Below, piece by piece: positions 18,288-26,681 of a DNA stretch of 64,000 nucleotides (its first letter is position 1; every line of letters starts with the position of its first letter). A model generated the notes under the pieces. It had not been told where the DNA came from, did no database searches, and saw only the letters and a list, made by a program, of their open reading frames with translations. The position numbers and the translations under genes are program-made. Source of the stretch: Paenibacillus sp. MZ04-78.2. GTDB taxonomy: Bacteria > Bacillota > Bacilli > Paenibacillales > NBRC-103111. Location: positions 22,667-86,666 of the forward strand of contig NZ_JANAVJ010000019.1 in the NCBI RefSeq assembly GCF_024213375.1. Reading direction: 5' to 3'.

Positions 18288-19062
18288 TATCCTGCACCTC
18301 CTTCGTAAGTGCAGCGTAGGCTTTAGCAACCTGTCCGTTCGGATCGTGGGCATAAATGCTTTTGCCTTTGGCACTTGTTTCCGCCGCTCTGATGGACAGG
18401 GGGATTTCTGTATTGAATACACGCAGTTTATCTCCATAATCTCGGCGCAAAACGAAAGAAATATCTTTGGCGAAATTAGTTCGGCTATCTACCATCGTGA
18501 GCAGCACACCATCCACCGCCAGCTTCGGATTAATTTGACGCTTGACTCGGGCAACCGTCTGTAAAAGCTGCGTCATGCCTTTGGCGGGCAGATAGTGTGC
18601 CTGTACCGGGATGATGGCGCTATCCGCCGCTGCTAGTGCGTTGATTGTCATCATGCCCAAGCTCGGCATACAGTCGATCAGGATATAATCGTAATCTGCT
18701 TTTACGGAATCAATGAACGATCGCATAATCGACTCTCTGCTCATTGTATTGACGAGCGCCACTTCGACTGCCGATAATTCGATGTTTCCCGGCATCAGGT
18801 CGATACCTTCGTGATGATGCAGAATACCTTCCCGCGGTTCATACGGCTCCTCCGTCATACCCTTCACCAACATCGTAGCCAGTGAAATGGACAGACTATC
18901 CGGTTCATGGAAGCCTAGCGAATCAGTCAGGTTGCCCTGCGCATCCGCATCCAGTAGCAGAACCTTATTGCCTTCCGCAGCTAAGCCAATGCCAAGGTTA
19001 ACCGCTGTTGTTGTTTTGCCGACGCCGCCTTTCTGATTGGCGAGAGCGATTACTTTTGCCAT
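18235..19062 (-). CDS. parA: ParA partition ATPase
   Basis: 275 residues. Deviant Walker A KGGVGKTTTAVNLG at ~11-23, switch DADAQGNLTDSLG, and Walker B YDYILIDCMPSLG. This is a full-length Soj/ParA-type protein. GAAAGGAGAGAAACTTC precedes the ATG. It binds DNA nonspecifically and drives ParB-parS movement. The presence of parAB inside an integrated element suggests that the element has a circular or replicating phase. Two terminator hairpins lie immediately upstream of its ribosome site. Confidence 0.93.
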   Translation of the reverse strand: MAKVIALANQKGGVGKTTTAVNLGIGLAAEGNKVLLLDADAQGNLTDSLGFHEPDSLSISLATMLVKGMTEEPYEPREGILHHHEGIDLMPGNIELSAVEVALVNTMSRESIMRSFIDSVKADYDYILIDCMPSLGMMTINALAAADSAIIPVQAHYLPAKGMTQLLQTVARVKRQINPKLAVDGVLLTMVDSRTNFAKDISFVLRRDYGDKLRVFNTEIPLSIRAAETSAKGKSIYAHDPNGQVAKAYAALTKEVQDIGSERRSARQHKADQSR

Positions 19063-19394
19063 GAAGTTTCTCTCCTTTCATGTAAAAAAGCCGCTTGCCC
19101 TAATTTTCAGGGCTAGCGGCTTTTGAAGGGTATCTATATAAAAAGGGAACGCCACGGTTAGCGTCCCCTTGAGTATTCAAATATTAATATTCAATGCTCC
19201 GCGAAAATTTATCGATGGTAGGGAGCAGGGCTGATTCTATTGTCGTTCTTCCCAAGTTATCTCAAACGTCTAATTTTTGTCGCTTTTTAATGCTTTTCCG
19301 AGATACCGTATGGCAGTTGAAAAACAACAAAACTTCCCGATTTTACTCAGGCGCTCCCTTAACGGTGATGCTAGGGAACCGTTTTTTTGTTCTT
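19063..19394 (-). promoter_or_regulatory. parA leader region with two tandem terminator hairpins
   Basis: No convincing gene. Read on the minus strand, hairpin A (19141-19170) is AAGGGGACGC / GCGTTCCCTT followed by TTTATATAG. Hairpin B (19084-19124) is AAAAGCCGCT...AGCGGCTTTTTT and stops about 20 bases before the parA ribosome site. A 12 bp AT palindrome AATATTAATATT lies near 19183. On the plus strand AACGGT...ACCGTT plus seven T (about 19361-19390) makes another intrinsic terminator, pointing away from parA. A transcript crossing the leader would have to pass two stops. Confidence 0.6.
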
Positions 19395-19970
19395 CTATTT
19401 TGAATTTATATAACCATTTACAACTATATCTAGCTCCCCGGAATCAGGATTAATAACCAGACCGTGAACAGGAGTATCTTTGGGAATCAACGGATGGTTT
19501 CTAATTACATCGACGCTTTGGCGAACACTTTCCAAAACTGAATCAAAGCCGTGTAGCCAGTCCTTTATTTTAATTCCTGCGTAATCCAACGTTTCGATCG
19601 TTTCTTCCGAAATTCCTCGCTCAATCATTTTCTTGGTTGTTGCAGTTGGGTTCACATGAGCCATTCCGCAGTCGTGATGCCCCACAACACAAACCTCGTG
19701 AGCGTTTAGCTCATAAATCGCAACAATGATGCTTCGCATAATGCTGCCGAAGGGATGGGAAACAATCGCACCGGCTGTTTTCAGAATTTTCGCGTCCCCA
19801 TTCCGCAAATTCATTGCTTTCGGCAGTAGTTCGGTAAGTCTGGTATCCATGCAGGACACAACGACAAGCTTTTTGTTGGGGAGCTTTGATGTTTGATATT
19901 TTTCATATTCCTTATTTTCGACGAATTTTTTGTTGTACTCTATCATTTCATTTAACAGCATCTTAGCCAC
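19395..19970 (-). CDS. Beta-carbonic anhydrase
   Basis: 191 residues, cytosolic. Zn ligands are visible: C-x-D-x-R as VVSCMDTRL near ~40 and H-x-x-C as VGHHDCGM near ~97. These mark a plant/Cab-type beta-carbonic anhydrase, which converts CO2 and bicarbonate. The linker GAIVSHPFGSIMRSIIVAIYEL is also typical. It sits between parA and the element's end next to rlmCD, so it looks like cargo rather than a core element gene. A ribosome site is less clear upstream (AGAAAGGAGTGG). Confidence 0.9.
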   Translation of the reverse strand: MAKMLLNEMIEYNKKFVENKEYEKYQTSKLPNKKLVVVSCMDTRLTELLPKAMNLRNGDAKILKTAGAIVSHPFGSIMRSIIVAIYELNAHEVCVVGHHDCGMAHVNPTATTKKMIERGISEETIETLDYAGIKIKDWLHGFDSVLESVRQSVDVIRNHPLIPKDTPVHGLVINPDSGELDIVVNGYINSK

Positions 19971-20001
19971 TCCTTTCTATCCATTAAGTATAAATCATTA
20001 C

Positions 20002-20085
20002 GTAGGTTGCGAAAAGGCAGAAATACAACCGCTAAATGAAATCGGCCCACGAAAGTTCAAAGAAATGCTAGAAAACTTCGACTAA
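20002..20085 (+). pseudogene. Possible C-terminal gene remnant
   Basis: An open frame without a start reads GCEKAEIQPLNEIGPRKFKE then MLENFD and TAA. Its composition is protein-like and unlike the AT-rich background, which suggests a truncated gene tail. No family recognised. Confidence 0.25.
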
Positions 20086-20158
20086 AGTACGAAGTGTCCA
20101 AAAAAACTATCTGCAAAAATAGGGCCCCGATAGCAAAGCAAACGGCCTTAATATACAA

Positions 20159-20183
20159 AGAAAACACCCCGAAAGGTGTTCTC
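20159..20183 (-). terminator. Intrinsic terminator
   Basis: Minus strand AACACC-TTTCGG-GGTGTT followed by TTCTTT. It lies beyond the 3' end of rlmCD and the broken ORF at 20202, and stops read-through from the chromosome into the element. Confidence 0.75.
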
Positions 20184-20201
20184 TTGAAAACATATCTTGC
20201 T

Positions 20202-20345
20202 TTAACTAAATTCACTTGATGTATCCACCCACTTCAAATCCAATACGATAGAAACCTCAATTCTATCGTTCAATATCTTATTTCTAAAGTCGTTGCCATC
20301 AGTCGTAAACGACGCATACTTCGCAGAATACTGATAATTAAGGAT
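20202..20345 (-). pseudogene. Orphan C-terminal ORF fragment at element/rlmCD junction
   Basis: About 47 codons ending LNDRIEVSIVLDLKWVDTSSEFS then stop read as a plausible protein tail. They have no start and continue in an alternate frame into the end of rlmCD. It could be the 3' half of a gene that crosses the attachment site in the circular form of the element. Confidence 0.3.
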
Positions 20346-20347
20346 TT

Positions 20348-21922
20348 CTAGGTATCGACCCGACATATTCCTACCACGCACTCCACATGCACCGTATGCG
20401 GAAACATATCCACCGGCTGCACCTCCACCGTGCGGTACCCGCCATCCTCCAGCACGCGCAGGTCGCGCGCCAGCGTCGACGGATTGCACGAGACGTACAC
20501 CACGCGCTCCGGCCGCATCGCGAGGATCGTCTCCAGCAGCGCGGCGTCGCAGCCTTTGCGCGGCGGGTCGACGACGATCACGTCAGGCGCGATGCCCTGC
20601 CGCTTCCACTCGGGGATGACGACCTCCGCGCCGCCGACCTCGAACCGCACATTGCGGATCTCGTTCACCAGCGCGTTGCGCTTCGCGTCCTCGATCGCCT
20701 CCGGGACGATCTCGACGCCGTACACCTCGCGGGCCTTCTGCGCGAGGAAGAGCGAGATCGTCCCGATACCGCAGTAGGCGTCGATCACCGTCTCTTCACC
20801 GCTCAGACCGGCGTAATCCAGCGCCTTCCGGTACAGCACCTCGGTCTGAACCGGGTTGACCTGATAAAACGAACGTGCCGAGATCGCGAAGCGGACATCT
20901 CCGATCGTATCGTAGATGGCCTCACTGCCCCAGAGCACCCGCGTCTCGTCGCTGAAGATCACGTTCGTCTGCTGCCGGTTGACGTTCTGGCAGATGCTCC
21001 GCACGTCCGGCATCGCCTCGCGGATCAGCCCGACCAGCTCGTCCCTACGAGGAATGTCGCGACCGTTCGTGACAAGCACGACCATAATCTCGCCCGTGTT
21101 GAAGCCGTAGCGAGCGATAACGTGGCGCAGCAGCCCTTTCCCCGTCTCCTCGTTGTACGGCCGGATGCCAAGCTCGCCCGCGATCCGTTTGACCGCCGCG
21201 ACGACGGCGTCGTTGTTCTCGTGCTGGATCAGGCACGCCTCCATGTCGATAATCCGGTGGCTGCCCTGCGCGTAGAAGCCGCCGATCAGACCGCCCTCTT
21301 CGCCCGCGGCGAGGCCGATCGGCACCTGCGCCTTGTTGCGGTACCGCCACGGGTCGCTCATGCCGAGCGTCGGATGCACAACGATACCCGCATCCCTCGC
21401 GCCGCCGCTCCCAGCTCCCACGCCTATACCCGCCACAGCCTCCGCGCCAACGCGCATCTCTGCCCCAGCATCCGCCATAGCCTCCCCACCTACACGTATC
21501 TCGGCTACGCCGCTCTCTGCCCCAACAGCCGCCACTCGCAGCTTTCCAATTCGCTCCAGATTGTCGATGACAAGCTGGCGCTTCCAGCGTAGCTGCGCGT
21601 CGTAGCTCAGGTGCTGGAGCTGGCAGCCGCCGCACTGCTTGTAGATCGGACAGGGCGCGTCGATCCGGTCCGGGCTCGCCTCGATAATCTCCAGCAGCTT
21701 GGCGTAGCCGTACTGCTTCTTCACCTTGAGCACCTTGGCCCGAACTTTCTCGCCGGGCAGGGCGCCCTGAATAAAAAGGGTAAAGCCGTTCACACGGCCT
21801 ACCCCTTCTCCGTCATGCCCCAAGCCGACAATGTCGGCGATATATGCTTCGTTCTTTGCAACGGGCAGGCCGCTGAGATCGGCAGCGGGCGTGCCCGAGC
21901 GTCGTTTATTATTCCTGTTCAT
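20348..21922 (-). CDS. rlmCD: 23S rRNA (uracil-C5)-methyltransferase RlmCD
   Basis: 524 residues. TRAM domain (~28-85), iron-sulfur cysteines [11 protein letters not shown] (~94-104), SAM-binding FGS-like core ([19 protein letters not shown]), DPPRKGCD and the catalytic Cys in [14 protein letters not shown] near the C-terminus. It methylates U747/U1939 of 23S rRNA. Residues ~135-182 form a low-complexity insert rich in Ala, Gly and Glu with imperfect RVGGEA/RVGAEA repeats that other family members lack. The C-terminus [14 protein letters not shown] ends at the candidate element attachment site. It overlaps dgkB by 14 bp. Confidence 0.92.
   Translation of the reverse strand: MNRNNKRRSGTPAADLSGLPVAKNEAYIADIVGLGHDGEGVGRVNGFTLFIQGALPGEKVRAKVLKVKKQYGYAKLLEIIEASPDRIDAPCPIYKQCGGCQLQHLSYDAQLRWKRQLVIDNLERIGKLRVAAVGAESGVAEIRVGGEAMADAGAEMRVGAEAVAGIGVGAGSGGARDAGIVVHPTLGMSDPWRYRNKAQVPIGLAAGEEGGLIGGFYAQGSHRIIDMEACLIQHENNDAVVAAVKRIAGELGIRPYNEETGKGLLRHVIARYGFNTGEIMVVLVTNGRDIPRRDELVGLIREAMPDVRSICQNVNRQQTNVIFSDETRVLWGSEAIYDTIGDVRFAISARSFYQVNPVQTEVLYRKALDYAGLSGEETVIDAYCGIGTISLFLAQKAREVYGVEIVPEAIEDAKRNALVNEIRNVRFEVGGAEVVIPEWKRQGIAPDVIVVDPPRKGCDAALLETILAMRPERVVYVSCNPSTLARDLRVLEDGGYRTVEVQPVDMFPHTVHVECVVGICRVDT
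20373..20389 (-). other. Candidate integration hot spot (rum/rlmCD 3' end)
   Basis: Minus strand CATGTGGAGTGCGTGGT encodes HVECV, the conserved C-terminal codons of rlmCD/rumA. This motif is a recognised target of large serine recombinases of ICEs in streptococci and relatives. Mobile-element genes begin directly beyond it. The second copy (far attachment site) would lie outside the window. Confidence 0.45.
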
Positions 21923-22895
21923 GTTCGTCCACTCCGGGTCTCGTTTTCCATGGCAGCTTCATCATGTTGATCGGTGGCGACTTGTACGTCGACTGGCCCG
22001 TCTCGTCGATGAAGATGTGCAGATGCTGCGGCAGGTTCGTGAAAATACACGGCAGCGTGCCGCCCAGCTCCCCGTCCAGGTTCACCTGTACGTAGTCGGG
22101 CGACGTCACTTGAATTTGCTTCGTTTGAAGGTAGATCAGGTTCGGATCGGACAAATGCTCGCCGCGCAGCGCCAGCGAAACGACGCGGATAAATTCCGCG
22201 AGGTTGCATTTGCGCAGGATCAGCACGTCGAACAGACCGTCGCTGAGCGACGCGTCCGGCGCCAGACGCTCGAAGCCGCCGACGGAGTTGCTGTTCGAGA
22301 TGAGGAAGAGCATCACTTCCTCGTGCATCTCCACCTCCGCCGTCTTGATATACAGCTCGATCGGACGCAGCCGCGGCAGCTTCTCCAGCCCTTTCATATA
22401 GTAGGCCATCTGGCCGATCATCGTCTTCAGCTTGCTCGGCACCTCATAAGTCAGCTCGGTCAGCGAACCTCCGCCGGCGATGTTGATGAAGTAGCGCTGG
22501 TTCACCTTCCCGACGTCGATCACCCGCGAGTGCTGGCGCAGAATAACGTCCACCGCGCCTTCCCAGTTCCGCGGAATGTTTAGTGCCCGGGCAAAATCGT
22601 TCGTCGTCCCGAGCGGCAAGATCCCGAGCGGCGGCCGGTTCGGTTTCTCCGCCAAGCCGTTGATCACCTCGTACAGCGTGCCATCGCCTCCGGCAGCGAT
22701 GACGATGTCGAACCCCCGTTCCACCGCCTCCGCCGCCGCGAGCGTCGCGTCGCCTTCCCCAATCGTCGCATGCGTGCTCGTCTCCAGCCCGCCGCGTTCG
22801 AGCCGCTGCAATATGTCCGGCAGCCGCTTCTTCATTTCCTCCCGGCCGGAGGACGGATTATATATGAGCCTTGCCCGTTTGACTGGCTGTGCCAT
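21909..22895 (-). CDS. dgkB: Diacylglycerol kinase (DgkB-like lipid kinase)
   Basis: 328 residues from ATG 22895 (GAGAGGGAGA precedes it). DAGK catalytic fold: LIYNPSSG near the N-terminus, the nucleotide loop [28 protein letters not shown], then FINIAGGG and the C-terminal LDGELGG. It phosphorylates diacylglycerol released during lipoteichoic acid synthesis, returning phosphatidate to phospholipid metabolism. The pairing with rlmCD is common in Bacillales. A TM segment is absent, as expected for the soluble DgkB type. Confidence 0.9.
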   Translation of the reverse strand: MAQPVKRARLIYNPSSGREEMKKRLPDILQRLERGGLETSTHATIGEGDATLAAAEAVERGFDIVIAAGGDGTLYEVINGLAEKPNRPPLGILPLGTTNDFARALNIPRNWEGAVDVILRQHSRVIDVGKVNQRYFINIAGGGSLTELTYEVPSKLKTMIGQMAYYMKGLEKLPRLRPIELYIKTAEVEMHEEVMLFLISNSNSVGGFERLAPDASLSDGLFDVLILRKCNLAEFIRVVSLALRGEHLSDPNLIYLQTKQIQVTSPDYVQVNLDGELGGTLPCIFTNLPQHLHIFIDETGQSTYKSPPINMMKLPWKTRPGVDEHEQE

Positions 22896-22972
22896 TCTCC
22901 CTCTCACCCGTTCGCATAAGAAATCGTATGAAAGCATGTTTGACCATGGGTCGTCTGACCCGCAAAAAACTG

Positions 22973-23764
22973 CTAAAGCCGCGCTCGCATTCCATCCTTC
23001 ATCGGATCGACAAAAGGCCTGATCCGCCGCTCAATCCATTGGGAAATGCCGGGATGCGGCAGCAGCGCTTCTCCATTGTATCGATACGAATAACCGCGCA
23101 AACGCTCCGGGATGACCTCCTCGGTAAAATACCCCTCGCTCAGGAACAGCGGCGCCACAATGACCGTATGCCCCGGCTTGCGCTTCCGCCAGAACTCCAT
23201 CCGGTCCGGAATCTGGTTGGGCAGCAGCATCGCCGAAGCCGCTTCGTCGAAGCCGCCGAGCCGCTTCAGCCGCTCCGCCAGCCGCTCCAGTCCCCGCCGC
23301 CAGCGCTGATGGAAGCCGTTCTCGATGCTTCCGTGGCCGACGAGCAGCACCATTTCGCATCCCGGGTCCGTTGATAGCGCTTTGATTTTCGCATAGACGA
23401 TCTCGCCGATCACCGGGTCGTCGTCGATCGGCGTCGTCAAGTGAATGCGCGCCCGGATGGCGAACGGCTTCATGTCCGTCGGCAGTTGCGGCGCTTTCTT
23501 GGCGCCCAGCGCATAAGCGATCTCGTCGATATGCGTGCTGCCGGACGAGACGAAGAGCGGAACGACGACGATATTCGTCACGCCGAGCGACTCCAAATGC
23601 GTGATGCCGTCTTGGATCAAGCGTCCTTCCACAATTTCCAGAAAGGAGGAAAAGACCGGTACTTCCGCGGGGAGCCGCACAGCGCCGACCGCCTCGTCCA
23701 CCAGGCGGACCCACGACTCGCTCCGGGACCCGTGACTTATCACTAATATACCGTATTTTACCAC
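22973..23764 (-). CDS. CbiX-type sirohydrochlorin chelatase
   Basis: 263 residues from a GTG at 23764; GGGAGGGATACAGT precedes it. Two homologous halves carry the chelatase histidines: VISHGSRSESW near the N-terminus and LLVGHGSIENG in the middle, with VVVPLFVSSGSTHIDEI and VIVAPLFLSEGYFTEEVIP. Such proteins insert Co or Fe into sirohydrochlorin for cobalamin or siroheme. No other tetrapyrrole gene or B12 riboswitch is near, so the metal cannot be told from context. Confidence 0.82.
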   Translation of the reverse strand: MVKYGILVISHGSRSESWVRLVDEAVGAVRLPAEVPVFSSFLEIVEGRLIQDGITHLESLGVTNIVVVPLFVSSGSTHIDEIAYALGAKKAPQLPTDMKPFAIRARIHLTTPIDDDPVIGEIVYAKIKALSTDPGCEMVLLVGHGSIENGFHQRWRRGLERLAERLKRLGGFDEAASAMLLPNQIPDRMEFWRKRKPGHTVIVAPLFLSEGYFTEEVIPERLRGYSYRYNGEALLPHPGISQWIERRIRPFVDPMKDGMRARL

Positions 23765-23919
23765 ACTGTATCCCTCCCGGGTGAAAAAGATCGCGTCCAG
23801 TAGCAATGGCTTTTAGCCGTACGAACACGAAAAATCCCACTCCACCGGCCCGGCGAGAAGGATTTGTTCGAGTGCTCCGTTGTAATCGAGTCCGGCCGCG
23901 GTAAGAGGTAACGTTCGTT

Positions 23920-24210
23920 TTACCTTCCCAGGCGCTCCAGCGTCATTTTGTAGCCGTCGTTGCCGTAGTTCAAGCAGCGCTTGACACGCGAGATCGTCGC
24001 CGTGCTGGCGCCGGTCTCCGCTTCAATCTGGTTGTAGGTGTTGCCCTTGCGCAGCATGCGGGCTACCTCAAGCCGCTGCGACAGCGACTGGATTTCGTTC
24101 ACCGTGCACAAGTCGTCAAAAAACACATAGCATTCCTCTATATCCTTGAGTGTCAGGATCGCCTCAAATAATTGGTCGATCGCTTTATCATTCAACTTTT
24201 TTAGCTGCAT
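23920..24210 (-). CDS. yerC: YerC/YecD-family TrpR-like regulator
   Basis: 96 residues, all helical. LKDIEECYVFFDDLCTVNEIQSLSQRLEVARML followed by the HTH GNTYNQIEAETGASTATISRVKRCL is the signature of the YerC/YecD proteins related to TrpR. These small DNA-binding proteins are widespread in Bacillales; ligand and targets are not clear from sequence. Monocistronic, divergent from the YqfQ-like gene. Confidence 0.88.
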   Translation of the reverse strand: MQLKKLNDKAIDQLFEAILTLKDIEECYVFFDDLCTVNEIQSLSQRLEVARMLRKGNTYNQIEAETGASTATISRVKRCLNYGNDGYKMTLERLGR

Positions 24211-24496
24211 TACGAATTTTCAACCCCTTGATGGTCTGCTAAGATCGATGAATTCCAAAGTCCATAACTTAATTTCGACATCTGGGAGTGAAATCCTCCC
24301 TTTAAGTTAGCAAAACGTTGCTATTTTTATGCGGTAGTGGGCTAAACCGAAACTGGGCAAAAATCATAAAAACCGTGACAGGAGTCCAATCCAACCATTC
24401 GCCCACCACATACAGTATACTAGGAAACCGCCTATAGAGGAAAGTGCGACAAAGTGAACTTTGCGACATTACTATGAATAAAAGGGTTGTGAAAAG
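24211..24496. promoter_or_regulatory. Divergent intergenic region, yerC and yqfQ-like
   Basis: No gene seen. A small stem TAGCAA-AACG-TTGCTA followed by TTTTTAT lies at 24306-24328 (plus strand) and could be a short terminator or attenuator. TATACT at about 24414 may be a -10 element for the plus-strand gene. A partial repeat, GTGCGACA...TTTGCGACA, occurs near 24447-24471. Confidence 0.3.
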
Positions 24497-25039
24497 ATGA
24501 GCTATCCAAGAAAAATGATTGGCAACCGAGGCATGACGCCCTATCCGCGTGCCGTCACGTACGCGCCTCCGCATGCCGCGCCCCAAATGTACGCTCCGGG
24601 CCAACAGCAAGTATTTACACGCAGTCTTACACCGGCTGCAGGTATGGGCGCGGGCAATCCTTTCGGGGATTTCGGAGAATTCGGCGGCAACCCGCTGGCC
24701 TTGCAGCCAGCGGCCGGGCAGGAAGGCGGAGGCCTTCTCTCCTCGATGTTTGGAGGAGGCGGCGGCGCAACGGGAACAGCAGGGGGCGGCGGCTTTAACG
24801 TCGAACAGATCAAAGCCGTCATCGACAAGCTCGGCGGTGTGGAAGGCATCGTCGAAACCTTCAACAAAATGCAAAAGATGGTGCAGAGCGTTCAGCAATT
24901 CGCCCCGATGATAAAGCTACTGTTCAATTCCTTTGGCAAAAAAGATTCGGCCGCCCCCAAGAGCGGGGGCAACAGATCGGGCCGGAGACGGCGCAGGAGA
25001 CGGGGAACGGCGCAAGGCCGCAGACGGTCGCACAAATAG
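24497..25039 (+). CDS. YqfQ/VrrA-like Gly-rich protein
   Basis: 180 residues. The N-terminal half is Pro/Gly/Ala-rich and low in complexity (APPHAAPQMYAPGQQQ, MFGGGGG). The middle holds one amphipathic segment (VEQIKAVIDKLGGVEGIVETFNKMQKMV...FAPMIKLLF), and the C-terminus is an Arg/Lys run (RRRRRRR). The architecture fits the YqfQ/VrrA family of spore-former proteins, though I have only the pattern to go on. A predicted spore or envelope location is inferred. A terminator follows at 25091. Confidence 0.5.
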   Translation: MSYPRKMIGNRGMTPYPRAVTYAPPHAAPQMYAPGQQQVFTRSLTPAAGMGAGNPFGDFGEFGGNPLALQPAAGQEGGGLLSSMFGGGGGATGTAGGGGFNVEQIKAVIDKLGGVEGIVETFNKMQKMVQSVQQFAPMIKLLFNSFGKKDSAAPKSGGNRSGRRRRRRRGTAQGRRRSHK

Positions 25040-25090
25040 CCGCCCGGCCGCGTCGCCCCCTGGCAGCATGGGCTCGAAAAACAAGCAAAA

Positions 25091-25138
25091 CCGGCTGTAC
25101 CTGCCGTATGAATACGGTTTGGGCGCAGCCGGTTTTTG
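25091..25138 (+). terminator. Intrinsic terminator
   Basis: AAAACCGGCTG pairs with CAGCCGGTTTTT; a nested small stem (GCCGTAT/ATACGGT) sits in the loop. It closes the YqfQ-like unit. Confidence 0.8.
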
Positions 25139-25332
25139 GCTTGTACCGACGCTGCGCCGCAATTCCGCACCAAGTACGCGTATGCTTTGCAGCCCGCCGC
25201 CGTACCTTGCCCGAAGCTTGCGCACAAACCTTTGCCATCGGACCGAATTATTGCTAAACTAACATAAGTAGTATACATCATGTAACCAGCTAACCATAGT
25301 ATAGATAAAATCGCAAAGGATGTGGAAAACGC

Positions 25333-26340
25333 ATGCTGTTCACTTCTTACCCGCTGCAAAAGCTGACGCTCAAAAACCGGATTGTCATGTCGCCGATGTG
25401 TATGTACTCCTGCCTCGATGAAACGGGCCGCGTCACGGACTGGCACAAAATCCATTATCCGGCCCGCGCCGTGGGCCAAGTCGGACTCATCATCGTAGAA
25501 GCGTCGGCCGTCACGCCTCAGGGGCGCATCTCGCCTTACGACCTCGGCATTTGGAGCGACGATCAGGTGCCGGGCCTGCGCGAGCTGACCGGGCTCGTGC
25601 ACGGACAAGGTTCCCATATCGGCATCCAGCTTGCCCACGCCGGGCGCAAGGCCGTGCTGGACGGGCCCATTATCGCGCCGTCGGCAATTCCGTTCGACGA
25701 CAAGTCGAAGACGCCGGAAGCGATGACCGCGCAGCAGATCGCCGAGACCGTCGAAGCGTTCAAGGCGGCTGCGGCGCGGGCGAAGGAGGCGGACTTCGAC
25801 GTCGTCGAGATCCATGCCGCGCACGGTTACCTGATCAACGAATTTCTGTCACCGCTAACGAACCGCCGCGCGGACGAATACGGCGGAGACCGTGACGGCC
25901 GCTACCGGTTCCTGCGCGAAGTCATCGACAGTGTCAAGACCGTGTGGGACGGACCGCTGCTTGTCCGCATCTCTGCGCACGATTACCATCCGGAAGGCCT
26001 CACGCCGGAAGATTACGTCTACTACGCCCGCTTGATGAAAGCGCAAGGCGTCGACTTGATCGACGTCAGCTCCGGCGCCGTCGTCGGTGGTCCGCCGAAG
26101 GTATATCCGGGTTACCAGGTTCCGTTCGCGGAGCTGATCCGCCGCAGCGCGGACGTGCCGACCGGAGCCGTCGGCTTAATTACGCAGGCTGAGCAGGCGG
26201 AGGAGATTTTGCAGAACGGCCGCGCCGACCTGATCTTCATCGGCCGCGAGCTGCTGCGCGATCCGTTCTGGGCCCGCACCGCCGCCAAGCAATTGCGTGC
26301 GGAGCTCGCGCCGCCCAAGCCGTATACCCGCGGCTGGTAA
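25333..26340 (+). CDS. namA: NADPH dehydrogenase NamA (old yellow enzyme family)
   Basis: 335 residues, TIM barrel. Typical YqjM-type residues are visible: [13 protein letters not shown] (Cys and Tyr of the FMN site), [35 protein letters not shown] (the substrate-binding His pair), and the FMN phosphate loop [11 protein letters not shown]. It reduces activated alkenes, quinones and nitro compounds with NADPH. Stand-alone unit with its own terminator at 26379-26438. Confidence 0.93.
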   Translation: MLFTSYPLQKLTLKNRIVMSPMCMYSCLDETGRVTDWHKIHYPARAVGQVGLIIVEASAVTPQGRISPYDLGIWSDDQVPGLRELTGLVHGQGSHIGIQLAHAGRKAVLDGPIIAPSAIPFDDKSKTPEAMTAQQIAETVEAFKAAAARAKEADFDVVEIHAAHGYLINEFLSPLTNRRADEYGGDRDGRYRFLREVIDSVKTVWDGPLLVRISAHDYHPEGLTPEDYVYYARLMKAQGVDLIDVSSGAVVGGPPKVYPGYQVPFAELIRRSADVPTGAVGLITQAEQAEEILQNGRADLIFIGRELLRDPFWARTAAKQLRAELAPPKPYTRGW

Positions 26341-26378
26341 GCCTTAGCCCAGCGTGTCAAAGCATGAACCCGAACCGC

Positions 26379-26438
26379 AAAAAGCCGGCTGGCTCCCGCG
26401 ACGCTGTAAGCTCGTCGCAGGACCGGTCCGGCTTTTTT
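26379..26438 (+). terminator. Intrinsic terminator after namA
   Basis: AAAAAGCCGG (26379-26388) pairs with CCGGCTTTTTT (26428-26438), with a 39-base loop that can form inner pairs. The arms are U/A rich on both strands, so it may act from either side. Confidence 0.75.
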
Positions 26439-26483
26439 CTCATGCTGAACTATTGATCTGGTTGATTATATCGAACAGGCGCG

Positions 26484-26681
26484 TTAAGCTTCGAAGACGG
26501 TGTGCGGTCCGGCTGAGGCAACGGCGGACCCGTCTGCCGCCAGGGAGCGTCCCCGGCCGTCCAAGCAGTGCTCATGACTGCATTCGCTGTAATAGACCGT
26601 AACCTTCCGCGTATCCTGCGTACCGATGATTTGATGACAATGCTTGCACAGAATCGTTCCGAGGTGCAGTTCCTTCTCCAT
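26484..26681 (-). CDS. SR1P-like GapA-binding peptide, fused tail
   Basis: 65 residues from ATG 26681; the A of this ATG is the last base of the gap stop codon (TAATG). The first ~38 residues (LGTILCKHCHQIIGTQDTRKVTVYYSECSHEHC) match the SR1P family: two C-x-x-C/C-x-x-x-x-C metal-like knuckles around KVTVYY. In Bacillus subtilis SR1P is made from the dual-function RNA SR1 and binds GapA, promoting its partnership with RNase J1. Here it is a cistron directly behind a GapB-type gene. A further 27 residues (DGRGRSLAADGSAVASAG...) are not part of the family and look accessory. Confidence 0.75.
   Translation of the reverse strand: MEKELHLGTILCKHCHQIIGTQDTRKVTVYYSECSHEHCLDGRGRSLAADGSAVASAGPHTVFEA

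Noticed and set aside
18288..18437. Longer form of ParB
   Set aside because: The extra residues overlap parA in another frame and do not look like ParB; TTG 18287 has a strong ribosome site.
19194..19403. 69-codon plus-strand ORF in the parA leader
   Set aside because: No ribosome site, low-complexity content and overlap with the terminator.
20387..21592. Long open frame (~400 codons) opposite rlmCD
   Set aside because: It is antisense to a well-supported enzyme gene in GC-rich DNA, where such frames appear by codon bias; it is Arg/His-rich and has no recognisable domain.
23820..23870. Possible terminator after yerC (CGAACA...TGTTCG)
   Set aside because: Arms are interrupted and no T tract follows.
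22938..23919. Cobalamin riboswitch near cbiX
   Set aside because: No B12-box-like sequence or suitable leader; the gaps are too short.
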